DNA of 64,000 bases from Corbicula japonica (lineage: Eukaryota; Mollusca; Bivalvia; Venerida; Cyrenidae): assembly GCA_038501625.1 (NCBI GenBank), contig JAZAYU010000002.1, positions 17,350,053 to 17,414,052 of the forward strand, given 5' to 3'. The notes below the pieces were generated by a model that was not told the origin of the DNA, did not search any database, and saw only the letters and a program-made list of their open reading frames with translations. The position numbers and the translations under genes are program-made. Below are positions 46,486-57,905 of the stretch, one piece after another; position 1 is the stretch's first letter; each line of letters begins with the position of its first letter.

Positions 46486-47689
46486 GCTTTTTAACAGTTT
46501 CGTATTATTAAACAATATTTCTATTCGAGTGTTATCTAACACGCCTTCAAACATTTGTTTGATAAAATTATATTTTAGCATTTTACACTTCTACCATATT
46601 TATTGTTGCTGCTGTCAAATTTCCTTGTACAATAACATAGGAAGAGACTATAACATGAGTTTGTTTCTTAATTTTTATTCACTATCGTAATTTTGTTATT
46701 ATAAAGTTCATGATTTAAGCATTTCTTTAAATAACCCATGGTCAAGGTCAAGGTCAAACTAACTTTATACACGTGTATCTGTATTGACATTAATAATTAT
46801 AAAATAACTTCCTCGCGAATGTCTGTAAAATGATAATGCAGGAAGGCACTCATTCTTACCCAATACAATGGAAGAAGAACATAATATAAATATTTAATTG
46901 CATAACAAATACAATTTATCCACTTTCTATAGGACCATGTTTTATTTTCATGAATTATTAATGAATGGTACACATTAATTTTGTTTGCTAAACTGTATGT
47001 ACAATTAAATTGGTCCAGAAAGCAATGGCACTTTAACAGGTGCCAAAATATTTAATCAAGGAATAAGTATTTAATAAATCTATAACTGTTCAACAGTTTT
47101 GAATAAGTCTAACATATTAAATAATATCATGTTATTATTTATAAAATCTAAACAATATCATTGTAAATAAACAAGGAAATGATAACTGAGTTTTTTCGTT
47201 TTTTATTGTTAATGATTCCTTTCTGTTTATTCTAACACCATTTTACTAGTCACAATGGGGAGACGGTGTTTTCAGACGAATGACGTCAATCTGCAATGTC
47301 GTCATAAAGTTGAGCAGACAATATTGCTTATTACGTATTTTGAAATATAAGACAAAATATAGTCATAGAATACAACACAACCACTTATTAGTAATACTGA
47401 GAAACAACAGTTAATTCTAAGTTCTTTTCAGATACAGTTAAAACCGCCGAAATTAAAACCACCCGATGATAAGACGAATACCTCAATGTCCCTTATAACA
47501 GATGTAAAATTATATTTTGCCCGGAAATTAGACCACCCCATCGTTAAGTCCACTTTTGTCTAGTCCTCGAGGTGGTCTTGATATCAACAAATACACCTTA
47601 TCACGTGACGCGCCTCCAAAAGAGCTTTAAAACTACCATGGAAACATGTCTTCCTCTTAACCTTTCTGCATGCATTATGTATCGAGAAT
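46486..47689. other. Intergenic sequence
   Basis: No gene seen. GGTCAAGGTCAAGGTCAAAC (46741) is a short hexamer repeat resembling a nuclear-receptor half-site array, which could be chance. Confidence 0.4.
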
Positions 47690-47886
47690 CGGTCAGAACT
47701 GTTACGTTCAAATGCGGTAACCCCAAGGGTTCTCGTTTTCGTTAATTGTTTGTGGTATCTTACATGTTCATGTGTATTTGAATTCGACAAACATGTACTT
47801 ATAAACACATGCTGTCTTTTCCTCTCTTCTTTTTCGTTCCGTGGGGAGGCTGTGTTTTGTGAGTGTGGCGATTTCTGATATGAATC
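47690..47886 (+). repeat. Solo retroelement 3' tail
   Basis: ATGCGGTAACCCC, GGGTTCTCGTTTTCGTTAATTG, CTTTTCCTCTCTTC, CGTGGGGAGGCTGTGTTTTG and GGCGATTTCTGATATGAATC, in the order seen at 20440-20752. No RT sequence upstream. Confidence 0.82.
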
Positions 47887-49664
47887 ACATTTTTTCCAAG
47901 GAATATCTAGAAATGGAATATAATGACGTTCTGAAGTCTGTGGTTTCCTATCAATCGAGTTAGCTCTGCAATTTGATTTATAATATGCCTGCGGCACATG
48001 ATAAGAAATTGATTAATAATTCAATGTTGTGGAAGCAATAATACCGGGATAGAGGCTGTCCACAAACACTTCAAATATTTATATAATTTAAAGAGATTAT
48101 GAATCAAATAAGGAAGTGACTGCCTATCAATGTTCAGTTATTCGAATGTTGGTTTATATGGCCTGTAAAATTAAAAACTCGAGTTTACTCGAAAATTAAA
48201 GTTTTTGAGGTAAAATGCAATGAAACGCAAATCAGCAAGAATATAAATCTAATAAGAGTAACAATCTTAAAAGATACGTACTGATTGGAATGCTTGAATC
48301 AGATTTTCTTTGTACCAGGCTGTTAGGAAGTCGTATTTTTAAATGCTCTAAAACTTCTTTTTTGCCTGGAATATTAACTGTTTTTTATACCCAGATGAGC
48401 CAAAATTATAAATCATCAAATTATTTCCACCTATATTTTTTTATTTCCAACGTTTCGATTACTGAGCCCGACGAGCTGTCTGTTAATCGATACTGCAAAG
48501 ATTTCAAAAAATACAGTTGCGTGTAACAGATTTGTCTTTTTTTATCAAAGGAAACACATAAAATATTCATCTTACTTGCCTGATTTAAATTTAAAAAATG
48601 TTGCATCATATTATGCTAGAGATGATTTGCAATGTTATAAAACTTATATGGTTTGTTAAAGGATTATGAATTATATCGCCCGCCTAGTAATCATACTTTC
48701 TCTCGCCTGCAGCTTAGTAAATTTGATACATAGATCGGCAAAATATCGCTACGCAAACATTACTGTTTAATAATTACGTAAATTGTTCAAACACAGACTT
48801 TGCAAGCTTCAATTATTTCAGCAAAATGATAAATATTGATCATACACTAATTCGAACAAAGAAGCGTATATAACCCTGAGGTGCAAATTATTAAATCAAC
48901 ACATCTAGTGTTTAACCAATAGGGATTTTTGTAATACAACACATATAATTATAAAAATTGTTATATATAGCACACTCGAGTTCTTTATTTGTTGAATTGC
49001 CCTTTATATGTTATATAACAATCACATCAATATCATTTTACATTTTTATATGGCGTTTTAGCAACAACTATGAAAAAAGTACGCTTTCAATATTATATAA
49101 AAACCCATACAATATATTAATTGTGTTTATGTCAAATATACACGCCTCAAAGTTCATGAATGCACGATTAAATTTAATCTACTAACGATGGCACATTTAC
49201 TATAAAATCAAGGGAGCTATCGGTAATATACTTTGCGAATAATTTGCAATGAATCTCAGGTTACCCATTAATAATGTTATGGTAATACCATAACAAATAC
49301 TGTATTTGAACATATACATTTGTTAAAACCGATTTTTTTCTATTTTACACAAAGTCCAATCCTGTTATATTTTTCTAAAACGGTGTTGAAGTCCAATTTT
49401 GATACACAAAAGTGTGAAGAATGTCACTAACCTATCATATCAAAATGTTTTTAGCATGTGCAATGATAAAAATATACGGTTATGATAAAATGATACAAAG
49501 ATAGAAGACGAATATTCTCTTTTAAGAAAAGAACAACATCTAATTTTTATTTGCCACAATCAAATGATTTCAGACAAATCATTTTTGAAAACAGTAGATG
49601 CTTAAATGACAATTTTCAAAATGGACATTGGTTAAAAACTACCTCTAGATCTCTGCACTGACCA
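47887..49664. other. Intergenic sequence
   Basis: AT-rich with scattered short chance frames; no repeat or RNA recognised. Confidence 0.45.
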
Positions 49665-49956
49665 GCACCTCAAACTTGTACTTGTTGTTTGTTCATATGA
49701 ACCTTTTGGGGCAAGTGTGAGGTTAGTGCATCCTGGAATCTGGTTTAACCCCCCCCCCCCTTCAGTGGCAAAACAATTTGCCATTGACCGTTCCAAGGCG
49801 GTAATCCCTCGGGTTCTCATTTTTGTTAGTTGTCTGTATGTGAGGTCTGTTTTGAAAATTGCCATTTATAAATCATGCTCTCCCTTCCTTGCTTCTTCTT
49901 TGCTTTGTGGAGAGGTTGTGTCTTTTGAATGTGGCAATTTTTGATATGCATATTTC
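49665..49956 (+). repeat. Solo retroelement 3' tail
   Basis: ACTTGTACTTGTTGTTTGTT, GGGGCAAGTGTGAGGTTAGTGCA, CCATTGACCGTTCCAAGGCGGTAA, CTTTGTGGAGAGGTTGTG and TTTTTGATATGCATATTTCA. It sits about 230 bp before the splice acceptor of the next gene, so it lies in that gene's intron or upstream sequence. Confidence 0.85.
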
Positions 49957-50189
49957 ACTTTTGAACATAATAGCGGTATTTGGGTGAAGTTCTAATTTAT
50001 ATAGTATTTCGTCCCTTTACAATTGTACCAATATCATTTTACATGTATCAATAAGGTAAAAAAATTAAAGTCGATCGGCAGTTTCATTTTCTAACATCGG
50101 CAGCAGTTTTACAAAACAAAACACTACCTGAGACAGAAATGAAAACACAATGTTACACTGTTTTAAAAAAATGTTATGTTTCTTTTTTA

Positions 50190-50238
50190 CAGGACTGGTT
50201 TGTGAGACCTTCATGTGTTTCGCGAGGCAGTCTTCACT
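50190..50238 (+). other. 3' splice acceptor and 5' UTR of the PPxY gene
   Basis: TGTTTCTTTTTTACAG ends at 50192, a strong polypyrimidine tract plus AG. An in-frame TGA at 50203-50205 means the coding frame cannot continue from an earlier exon through this acceptor. An out-of-frame ATG at 50213 precedes the main start. Confidence 0.65.
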
Positions 50239-51243
50239 ATGGAAGACCTTCTAGACACTAACGATATAAACCGAGGGATGGCGGGCGGGGACGAACAAAT
50301 ACTACATCGTGCAAAGAGAGACTTAACATGGAACGATGTCGAAGAGTTTTATGCAGACAAGAACAATTTTGCTATGTACTTGGTGTTACCGGTCATTGTG
50401 TTAGTTTATGGTGGCTGTGCTGTGATATATTGCATCGCTAGATGCCGCCGATATTTAAAACGCAAAAATAAGAAGAAATCGCTACCAGAACAAGAATTTA
50501 CACCGGATGAGCCGGTAGACGAACAAGAACAACAACGACCTGCAATTCCAGTTATACCAACAACTGGAAGGGCGTCAACATCTGAAGTTCGAGTGGCTGT
50601 GGAACGAAACCCGGAAACTCCGCTGCCTTGGCAAGTCCCCGCAACAGGTGCTGTGGCAGCCCGCTCCACATTTGAAGAAACGAAGCAACGCAACGGCTTC
50701 GTAAATAAAGGATACGAAGCCGACGAAAACGAAAAACGAAATCCGCCCCCACCAAGTTATGAGGACATGTACAAACCACAAAGACCAATGTCAAAACCTC
50801 CACCTTATGAAGAAAAAGGTATAAGACAGCGAAAAGGGTCGGTTGAGGAAATAATCACGCTGGAAGCAACACAACCCATCAATAAGGAGAACGAAAGGAA
50901 GCGACGTAGGCCTGGATCACGACCCGCTTCCAGAACATCCAGCAATGACTCACCAGGCAAAGATGACAACTACGATGCAGAGAGAGAAAAGGCAAGGCAG
51001 TTGGTCCGAGGTGATCGTCCAAAACGAGAGCCGACTATGGAAAAGGCTGACCGTCAACGAACACCTGATATAATATCCCACGCACGGACTCAGCCACTTC
51101 TGCCGCAATATAAGCCAACAAACAACGATCCGAAGGCAGAGGCCACGCTGATGGCAAAACAGGCGGCTCAGCTCCTGAGGTTAGATCATATGGGTCGACA
51201 AGCTGGGAAGAAACAAAAGAGACTGGTATTTGTAGCTGAATAG
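50239..51243 (+). CDS. Single-pass membrane protein with two PPxY motifs
   Basis: 334 residues from an ATG with good context (ACTATGG); the frame is open a little upstream but has no other ATG. Residues 1-43 are polar without a signal peptide and contain HRAKRD at about 23-28, a furin-type R-x-K-R site. Residues 45-69 (MYLVLPVIVLVYGGCAVIYC) form one membrane helix, followed by a basic stop-transfer stretch (RRYLKRKNKKK). The long tail is disordered, rich in P/E/R/K, with PPPPSY (about 176) and PPPY (about 196), motifs bound by WW domains of NEDD4-type ubiquitin ligases. An N-out single-pass protein with tail PPxY motifs recalls Commissureless or PRRG proteins in layout, but I see no Gla domain and claim no homology. 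It may recruit an E3 ligase to a membrane cargo. I do not recognise the gene. Confidence 0.82.
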   Translation: MEDLLDTNDINRGMAGGDEQILHRAKRDLTWNDVEEFYADKNNFAMYLVLPVIVLVYGGCAVIYCIARCRRYLKRKNKKKSLPEQEFTPDEPVDEQEQQRPAIPVIPTTGRASTSEVRVAVERNPETPLPWQVPATGAVAARSTFEETKQRNGFVNKGYEADENEKRNPPPPSYEDMYKPQRPMSKPPPYEEKGIRQRKGSVEEIITLEATQPINKENERKRRRPGSRPASRTSSNDSPGKDDNYDAEREKARQLVRGDRPKREPTMEKADRQRTPDIISHARTQPLLPQYKPTNNDPKAEATLMAKQAAQLLRLDHMGRQAGKKQKRLVFVAE

Positions 51244-51775
51244 CTCATTTGACATTGCCGCGTTTATTTGGACAATTATAAACCTCGCCTTTACATTTGC
51301 TGATAAACATACTGTATTATTTATTCATACGGAACTTTAAATGGGAGGAAATCACTTATTCAACCGTATGGACTTTATTTTGGTCTATTACTAAGGATTT
51401 TAATGTTCTATGAAACAATTGCTGATTTTTTCCACTGCATACTCTAACTAAAAAACATCAACTTTCGTTAAACCTTTACTTAACATCACATGAGAAAGTC
51501 TCAAGCGTTTATAAAGATTTATATTTAATAATTTCGCAAACGATTTCAAAGTAGTACTATCAAAGTACAACTGAATACATTATATTCCGGAATTTGAGTG
51601 ATTAATCCCGAGTAATATATGACAGATTGAGGTTTAAAGATCATAATAATTATGTGAAATGGGTTCAAAACAGACATTGTGTGATAAGTAATGTGATAAA
51701 TTAAGTAAATTACGTAAATGAACTGTCTGAAGTGATTGTAGTGCCTTTCATTTTAACACAAACAATAAAAACATG
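51244..51775 (+). other. Probable 3' UTR with polyadenylation signal
   Basis: AT-rich sequence after the stop. AATAAA at 51764-51769 is a plausible polyadenylation signal about 520 bp downstream. The end of the transcript is inferred. Confidence 0.5.
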
Positions 51776-52179
51776 GTCCGCGGCTACAGCAGGGAATGTC
51801 AAAGTGCATCGCCAAATTATTACACATTATAATTTGAAATGATCTTAAAAGGAGAGCAAAATGTGAGACCAAAGGATCAATCAACCCAAGTAAAACGCTT
51901 CAAATGAAGGGAAAGGCGATGCGCTTTCTTGAAAAATGACTCCTTCTTAAGATGCTACTATTTCCCCTGTCGTTCACACAACAACTGGGTAACATGCAGC
52001 ATACTCGCGGTATTGAAACTGAATGTTTATCAGTTTTTTCAAGGGGTACCTATGGTCTATATAATTTCCAAGAGTCACTAAAAATCGAACCTTCAGCCGC
52101 TGAATTCCGTAAACAGCTTTGGCCGCTCAAGATCTAAGAATAGCGAACGGAAGGTTCCATGTTTAGCACCATGTTCATA
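51776..52179. other. Intergenic sequence
   Basis: No feature recognised. Confidence 0.4.
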
Positions 52180-52380
52180 CCGTCGTTTTGGATGGATCAA
52201 AATTGTACCTGTTGAAATGACTTGCGCTCGACCCGGGGCTAGGCGGCTTGGGTAGTTAAACGTTTTTCCTTTATTGCCCATGAACAGACTGAAATAATCA
52301 AACTGAGCCTGGATCATAAATCAATATGTGTCCTGTTCACTGGTTTTCAAAGTTCTCTTTTCATCTTTTTATTATGGTTC
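52180..52380 (-). repeat. CCGCCTAGCC-family end, reverse orientation
   Basis: CGTCGTTTTGGATGGATCAAAATTG, TTGCGCTCGACCCGGGGCTAGGCGGC, CATGAACAGACTGAAATAATCAAACTGAGCCTG and TTTTCAAAGTTCTCTTTTCATC match the right end at 45835-46055. The duplication described next begins inside it. Confidence 0.8.
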
Positions 52381-53232
52381 AGTGAAGTCCTTTTTTTATT
52401 TGCATAAAAGTCTAGACAGGATAAGAAAGCTGATCTTGAATGTGGTTATATCTGCACGTGGCTGTTTAAGCTGGAAATCGGATACCCTTGAACCAGTAGT
52501 GGTCGAAACAAATTATTGATATGTTGCAAGTTTATATGGTAGAAAGTACTTTGAAACGTTAAAAGTAAATGCTATGTTACATTTATACACTGTTGATGTA
52601 AGACAATTTATTTCAAGACGAAGTTGTCAAGTCGTTGCTTGAATCAAAATTCAGTCACAACTGATTTCAAAATTGATTGAATTGAAAAACAATCTTGGTG
52701 AAATTCCATCCGTTTCAGTCATTGAAAGGAATTATCTGAGGTGCATTTATAGTAATAGATTGTATTAGCCACAACTTAGACATTGAAGTATTCTATACCA
52801 ATCCGTGAAAAGGCAGAAAATGTCCAGCTTTGTGATTTTTCTACCAACGCAATTAAATATCAAATATGACATTTGCTCAGAACCGATGAATGATCCTGAC
52901 ACTATCAAATCAGTTATTTACATAGAAGATTTTATCGTTGTAAAAGGCCCTCAGCAATAAAAAGGAAATCTAATTTATTAAGGCTCTCAGCCACTGTTAT
53001 TTTGATAGTACTTATTTGCGGCACATATTAAAGTAATACACATTAGCATATATAACAGTAAACTTCAAAATTATTGAAACTATTTTGCTGCAGTATATTT
53101 TCATTCATAACGTTATTCCTTGAGTTACAGGAGTATATTTTAGATGCGGCAAATTGCTTGATTGATTGATGTTTTCTGGGTTTTTGTTGTTTTTTGTGAG
53201 CGCATGAGTCAGAACTATCATTTCAAAATATT
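52328..53232 (+). repeat. Near-identical duplication, copy 1
   Basis: 905 bp repeated at 63096-64000 in the same orientation, at a constant offset of 10768. I count about five single-base differences and no indels (for example CTGGAAATC/CTAGAAATC, TTTGCGGC/TTGGCGGC). The homology begins inside a repeat end and runs off the window in copy 2, so its true length is unknown. Confidence 0.95.
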
Positions 53233-54481
53233 GTCTGAGACTTAAACTCAACTCCTAGTGATATTTTGAAAATTCTGTCAATACGAAATAACTTGACGTA
53301 TTGAGGTTTTAAGAAAAAGCTGTTTAATCTATGGATTTGTTGTCTGGAATATTTGTTTATCCATATGAATGTGCTAGATCTTGTTTTAGTCTCTGTATGG
53401 AACTTATGATGTTTGGCTACTTTGTATACTTTGTATACATTTTAATAACTGCCTATTTCATTATTTGATTTGTATAACGTTTTCTATAGAATTCGTTTGT
53501 CCTGTAAGAGTCTCAATTTTAAAATATATGAATCAATATAAGTCCATTATAAATCCATTATATCAAACTGTTTCGCAAGCTGACTTAATACCTGGTTTCT
53601 GACATTTACTTTGTTTGGTCACTTTTTGTTAGGCTCCAGGTATTTAGGTTGTAATATAAACCTAAGTTTAAACGATTGTAATGCTTTTATATTCTTCTAA
53701 TAATAAGAGTACTGCTTATTCATCCGACACTTGGTTGTGTTGGGAGTCATTGCATTTAAAGCAGAATGTTTCCTTATATGCGTTTGTAACACCCGAAACG
53801 TTTTTTTTTATTTCATTCGAACCGACTCTAACATGAAGTGCTTCGCTATGCATGTATAAATTTCTTATTTTAAGTTTATTTTTTAATGTCAACTTTACAA
53901 TCTTTCGATAATTGCTTTGAAACTGCACTGATAAATTTTTGTACATTCGCATGTATTTATTTTAGCTTGATTTTGATAGCATGTGACAGAATATTTATCT
54001 TAGTGTGTGAACGGATCATACACTATCAATATCATTTGGGGCTGTCTTTGGTCATCATTTTTAATTAAAATTTATATTTTATATGGAATGAACATAAAAA
54101 AATTGTCTGCTATTGTCTGATAATAATTATGCAATTTTGTTACCATTATTAAATTTTTTAATAAAAATAAAGATGCTTTACAGCGAAAAGCATAATAAAC
54201 AATGTCTTCTTCTATGTCAATTTTATGAACAGAAGCTATAAAAAATATCGCGTTTACTCGGAGAGAATTTCTCGTTATTTTACATGTAAGCTTTCATTTA
54301 CGCATTCATTTTTCCATAAGCACACAAAGTAAAGTCAAATAACCTTTGTGGACATATACTTTTCCCACTATTGACAATTTGTTGTAGCGGACATGATTAC
54401 GTCATAGAAATAAAAGTACAAATATCGCGACAATAGATATTTTAAATATGATTTTAAAATTGTCTGAGAAAAAGTGTTGTT
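53233..54481. other. Intergenic sequence
   Basis: May be the unduplicated or continued part of the 52328 duplication; the partner lies beyond the window. No gene recognised. Confidence 0.45.
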
Positions 54482-55423
54482 TTTAGCTCGACTATTCGAA
54501 GAATATGTCGAGATATTGTACTCACTTGGGCGTCGGCGTCGGCGTCGGCGTCGGCGTCCCGCTTTGGTTAAAGTTTACGTGCAACCTACCTATATCTTAA
54601 AAACTACTATAGCTACATCTTTTAAACTTGGCACACTTCTTCGTCATCATGTCTGGAGTGTGTATGCCAAGAACCATAACTCTAACTTTCATTTTGATCA
54701 AATTATGGCCCTTTTTTGACTTATAATTTCAGGTTAAAGTTTGCGTGCAAGCTACTGTACAAACTCATAACTTCAATACTACTAATAGTACAGCTTTAAA
54801 ACTTGGCACACTTGTTCATCATCATGTCCCGAGTGTGTATACCAAGAACCATAACTCTGACTTTACTTTTGTTCAAATTATGGCCCTTTTTTCGACTTAG
54901 AATTACAGGTTAAAGTTTGCGTGCAAGCTACTATACAAACTAATAACTTCAATACTACTTACACTACAGCTTTGAAACTTTCAACACTTGATCATCATCA
55001 TATCCCAAGTGTGTATGCTAAGAACCATAACTCTAACTTCTATTTTGTTCAAATTATGCCCCTTTTTGACTTAGAATTTCAGGTTAAAGTTTGCATGCAA
55101 GCTACTGTACAAACCCATAACTTCCATACTACTTATACTACAGCTTTAAAACTTTCAACACTTGTTCATCATCATATTTGAAGTTTGTATGCCAAGAACC
55201 ATAACTCTAACTTCAATTTTGTTCAAATTATTGCCCTTTTTCGACTTAGAATTTTTGGTTTTTGCCCCTTTTCACTTGAAATTAGAATTAAGACTTATAA
55301 ATAATTGTTAAAGGTTCAGTGTTAGTGTTTTTCATATGTAATGCTTTAGAAAATGTTTAAAACAGATGTACTTTACATACTTTGGTTGAAAGTCTTGAGA
55401 AATTGTGGGGTGGGTGGGGGCAT

Positions 55424-55482
55424 ATACTATACTATACTATACTATACTATACTATACTATACTATACTATACTATACTATAC
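55424..55482 (+). repeat. (ACTAT)n array
   Basis: About 11 pure ACTAT pentamers leading directly into the CCGAGA-type array. Confidence 0.97.
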
Positions 55483-55992
55483 CAGACCAGACCAGACCGA
55501 GACCCAAACCGAGACCGAGACCCAAACCGAGACCGAGACCCAAACCGAGACCGAGACACAAACCGAGACCGAGACCGAGACCAAAACCGAGACCGAGACC
55601 CAAACCGAGACCGAGACCCAAACCGAGACCGAGACCCAAACCGAGACCGAGACCCAAACCGAGACCGAGACCCAAACCGAGACCGAGACCCAGACCGAGA
55701 CCGAGACCCAAACCGAGACCGAGACCCAAACCGAGACCCAAATCGAGACCGAGACCCAAATCGAGACCCAAACCGAGACCGAGACACAAACCGAGATCGA
55801 GACACAAACCGAGACCGAGACACAAACCGAGACCGAGACACAAACCGAGACCGAGACACAAACCGAGATTGAGACCGAGACCCAAACCGAGTCCGAGACC
55901 CAAACCGAGACCGATACCTCAACCGAGACCCTGACCGAGACCAAGACCCAGACCGAGACTCAGACCGAGACCCAGACAGAGACCCAGACCTA
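55483..55992 (+). repeat. CCGAGA/CCCAAA hexamer array, 510 bp
   Basis: Hexamers alternate CCGAGA and CCCAAA in a higher-order 18 bp pattern (CCGAGACCGAGACCCAAA), decaying at the 3' side. Because it is a multiple of 3 it leaves all six frames open (RPKPRP, TETETQ, NRDRDP, and on the other strand GLGLGL, SRSRFG, VSVSVW). Copy 1 of the element has no such array. Confidence 0.95.
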
Positions 55993-56345
55993 GTCGAGAC
56001 CGAGACTATTACTATTACTATTACTATTCTATTACTATACTATTACTATACTATACTATTACTTTACTATACTATTACTATACTATGCTATTTCTATACT
56101 ATACTATTACTATTCTATTACTATTACTATAACTATACTATTACTATTACTATACTATTACTATGCTATTACTATTACTATACTATTACAACACCAGCAA
56201 CACCAATACCACCACCAACAACATTAACACCACCACCAACATCAACACCACCACCAACAACAACAACAACAACACCCCCACCACCAGCAACAACACTACC
56301 ACCGCCAGTAACAACACCAACAATGACAACACCAGCAACCAGCAT
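55993..56345 (+). repeat. ACTATT and CAACAC arrays
   Basis: TATTAC/TATAC repeats to about 56188, then CAACAC/CCACCA repeats. The latter correspond to the 800 bp array in the first copy. Confidence 0.92.
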
Positions 56346-56647
56346 ACCATACTGTACTTCACCACGCCACACCACTTTAGGTGGGCAGGGATAGTAGGTT
56401 GATGGGTGTCGGATCAGGGGTTTATGGGCTGGGTTGTGTTAACCCTAAAAAAATCTACAATAATAAATTAAGTGTAATTTATTTATTTCCTAACTTGGAT
56501 TAAGAAACTTTTGTTCATGTGTGTTTGTTGGAGGTGTCATAAACTCCTGAATCACTCCCCAGTTTAAATGAAGCCCAGTTACAATGTGCTTAATAATTCT
56601 GACTTTTCGAATAGTCGAGCTTGCAGTCGTTTCCGACTGGCTCTTGT

Positions 56648-57075
56648 TTTAATTATTATTTTCTTATTCAACAGCATCAGGAGAACAGAAACATCATAAT
56701 GTATTTCAAATGAGAATTAGAATAAATATAGCAGATTTTGGCAGGTATGAGAGTATTTATGTGGCAAAGCAATCTTTTGAAGTTTTTAATTAGCATCAGT
56801 TATGTTAGATTCTTGACGACGTGACGTCACTCTTGTAGCACGCGAAAGTTATATGTTCCCTAGAGAAACGATTTTCTTTTCTCGGTAAATCATGTACACT
56901 TAAATGGAAACATATAATACGAACCATTTCATTTCATTTTCTGATTTGAAAAAAAAACACACAATTGTTCAGTGTTTTACTTGGCTGAACATATTTGGCA
57001 TACTTTGAAAATATTTTGAATTCTACACATACAAATTTTCTTTCTTATTTATATATTTCATGCATAAAATATTTT
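56648..57075. other. Intergenic sequence
   Basis: Nothing recognised apart from GACGTGACGTCAC (56818-56830), a CRE-like palindromic string. Confidence 0.4.
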
Positions 57076-57181
57076 TCACTTTGTAAAATTATCACTCTTT
57101 AATTTCGAATTATGAGAAAAATACAGAAAAAGGTATTCGAAAATTTGAAATGAAAGAGTGAAAATTTTATAAAGTGTACAA
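57076..57181. repeat. Foldback with about 40 bp arms
   Basis: CACTTTGTAAAATTATCACTCTTT..TTTCGAATT on the left mirrors ATTCGAAAATTTGAAATGAAAGAGTG..TTTTATAAAGTG on the right, around a short AT-rich loop. Confidence 0.75.
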
Positions 57182-57299
57182 CTGACTTCCCTTTTGGAAG
57201 ATAATGCGTAATGGAAAAATATTTTAATTCGTTATTATCTATATGGTTAGGGCGAATGTGTGTTATTCACACATGTTTTGGGGGATCGTACAAAGGGAA

Positions 57300-57905
57300 A
57301 TACTGTTCCCTGCGTTAGCAAATACCGTCCAAATGTCTAGCAAATACCGTCCAAATGTCTTGTTACATAAAAAAAGAGTTATTTATTTTTACAACTTTTA
57401 TAAAGAGAAGTTTAAATGCTATTGCCAAATACCGTCAAAGTCTTGTTAAATGAACGTAAGTTGTTTGTTAAAACCTTTATAAGACCACTTCAAATGATGT
57501 GTTATCAAATATCGTCCAAATGTCTCCTTACATAAAAAAAGAGTTATTTATTTTTACAACTTTTATAAAGAGAAGTTCAAAAGCTGTTGGCAAATACCGT
57601 CAAAGTCTTGTTAAATGAACGTAAGTTGTTTGTTAAAGCCTTTATAAGACCACTTCAAATAATGTGTTATCAAATATCGTCCAAATATCTCCTTACATAA
57701 AAAAGAGTTATTTATTTTTACAACTTTTATAAAGAGAAGTTTAAATGCTATTGGCAAATACCGTCAAAGTCTTGTTAAATGAACGTAAGTTATTTGTTTA
57801 AACCTTAATAAGACCACTTCAAATAATGTGTTATCAAATATCGTCCATATGTCTTGTTACATAAAAGAGAGTTATTTTTTTCAAGTCTTATTAAGAGCAT
57901 TTCAG
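57300..57905 (+). repeat. Tandem array, about 165 bp period, 3.5 copies
   Basis: TTACATAAAA..GAGTTATTT recurs near 57361, 57528, 57693 and 57853. Each copy also carries CAAATACCGTCAAAGTC and AAATGAACGTAAGTT. The units are about 90-95% alike by eye, so the array is young. Confidence 0.93.

Larger units (their letters stand above)
54482..56647 (+). mobile_element. Complete helentron/pearl-like element
   Basis: The 5' end has CTCGACTATTCGAA (54487-54500), inverted exactly at 56606-56619 (TTCGAATAGTCGAG). A 3' hairpin follows at 56624-56639 (CAGTCG, 4-base loop, CGACTG), then GCTCTTG before a T run. Between them are GGCGTC hexamers, four to five units of about 175 bp (AAGAACCATAACTCT near 54668, 54843, 55020, 55194), a pentamer array, a CCGAGA-type array, ACTATT arrays, a short CAACAC array and a 3' domain. 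It has no coding capacity. Short terminal inverted repeats plus a 3' hairpin and insertion beside T fit helentrons; rolling-circle mobility is inferred. Confidence 0.8.

Noticed and set aside
46741..46760. GGTCAAGGTCAAGGTCAA as a nuclear-receptor response element
   Set aside because: No gene start is near, and a short hexamer run can arise by slippage.
50215..50238. Start of the PPxY protein at GTG 50215
   Set aside because: GTG is not a usual animal start; the ATG at 50239 has good context and is the first in frame.
55353..55993. Six overlapping frames up to 203 residues (RPKPRP, TETETQ, GLGLGL and so on)
   Set aside because: A hexamer array without stop codons opens every frame; no start context or conserved protein supports them.
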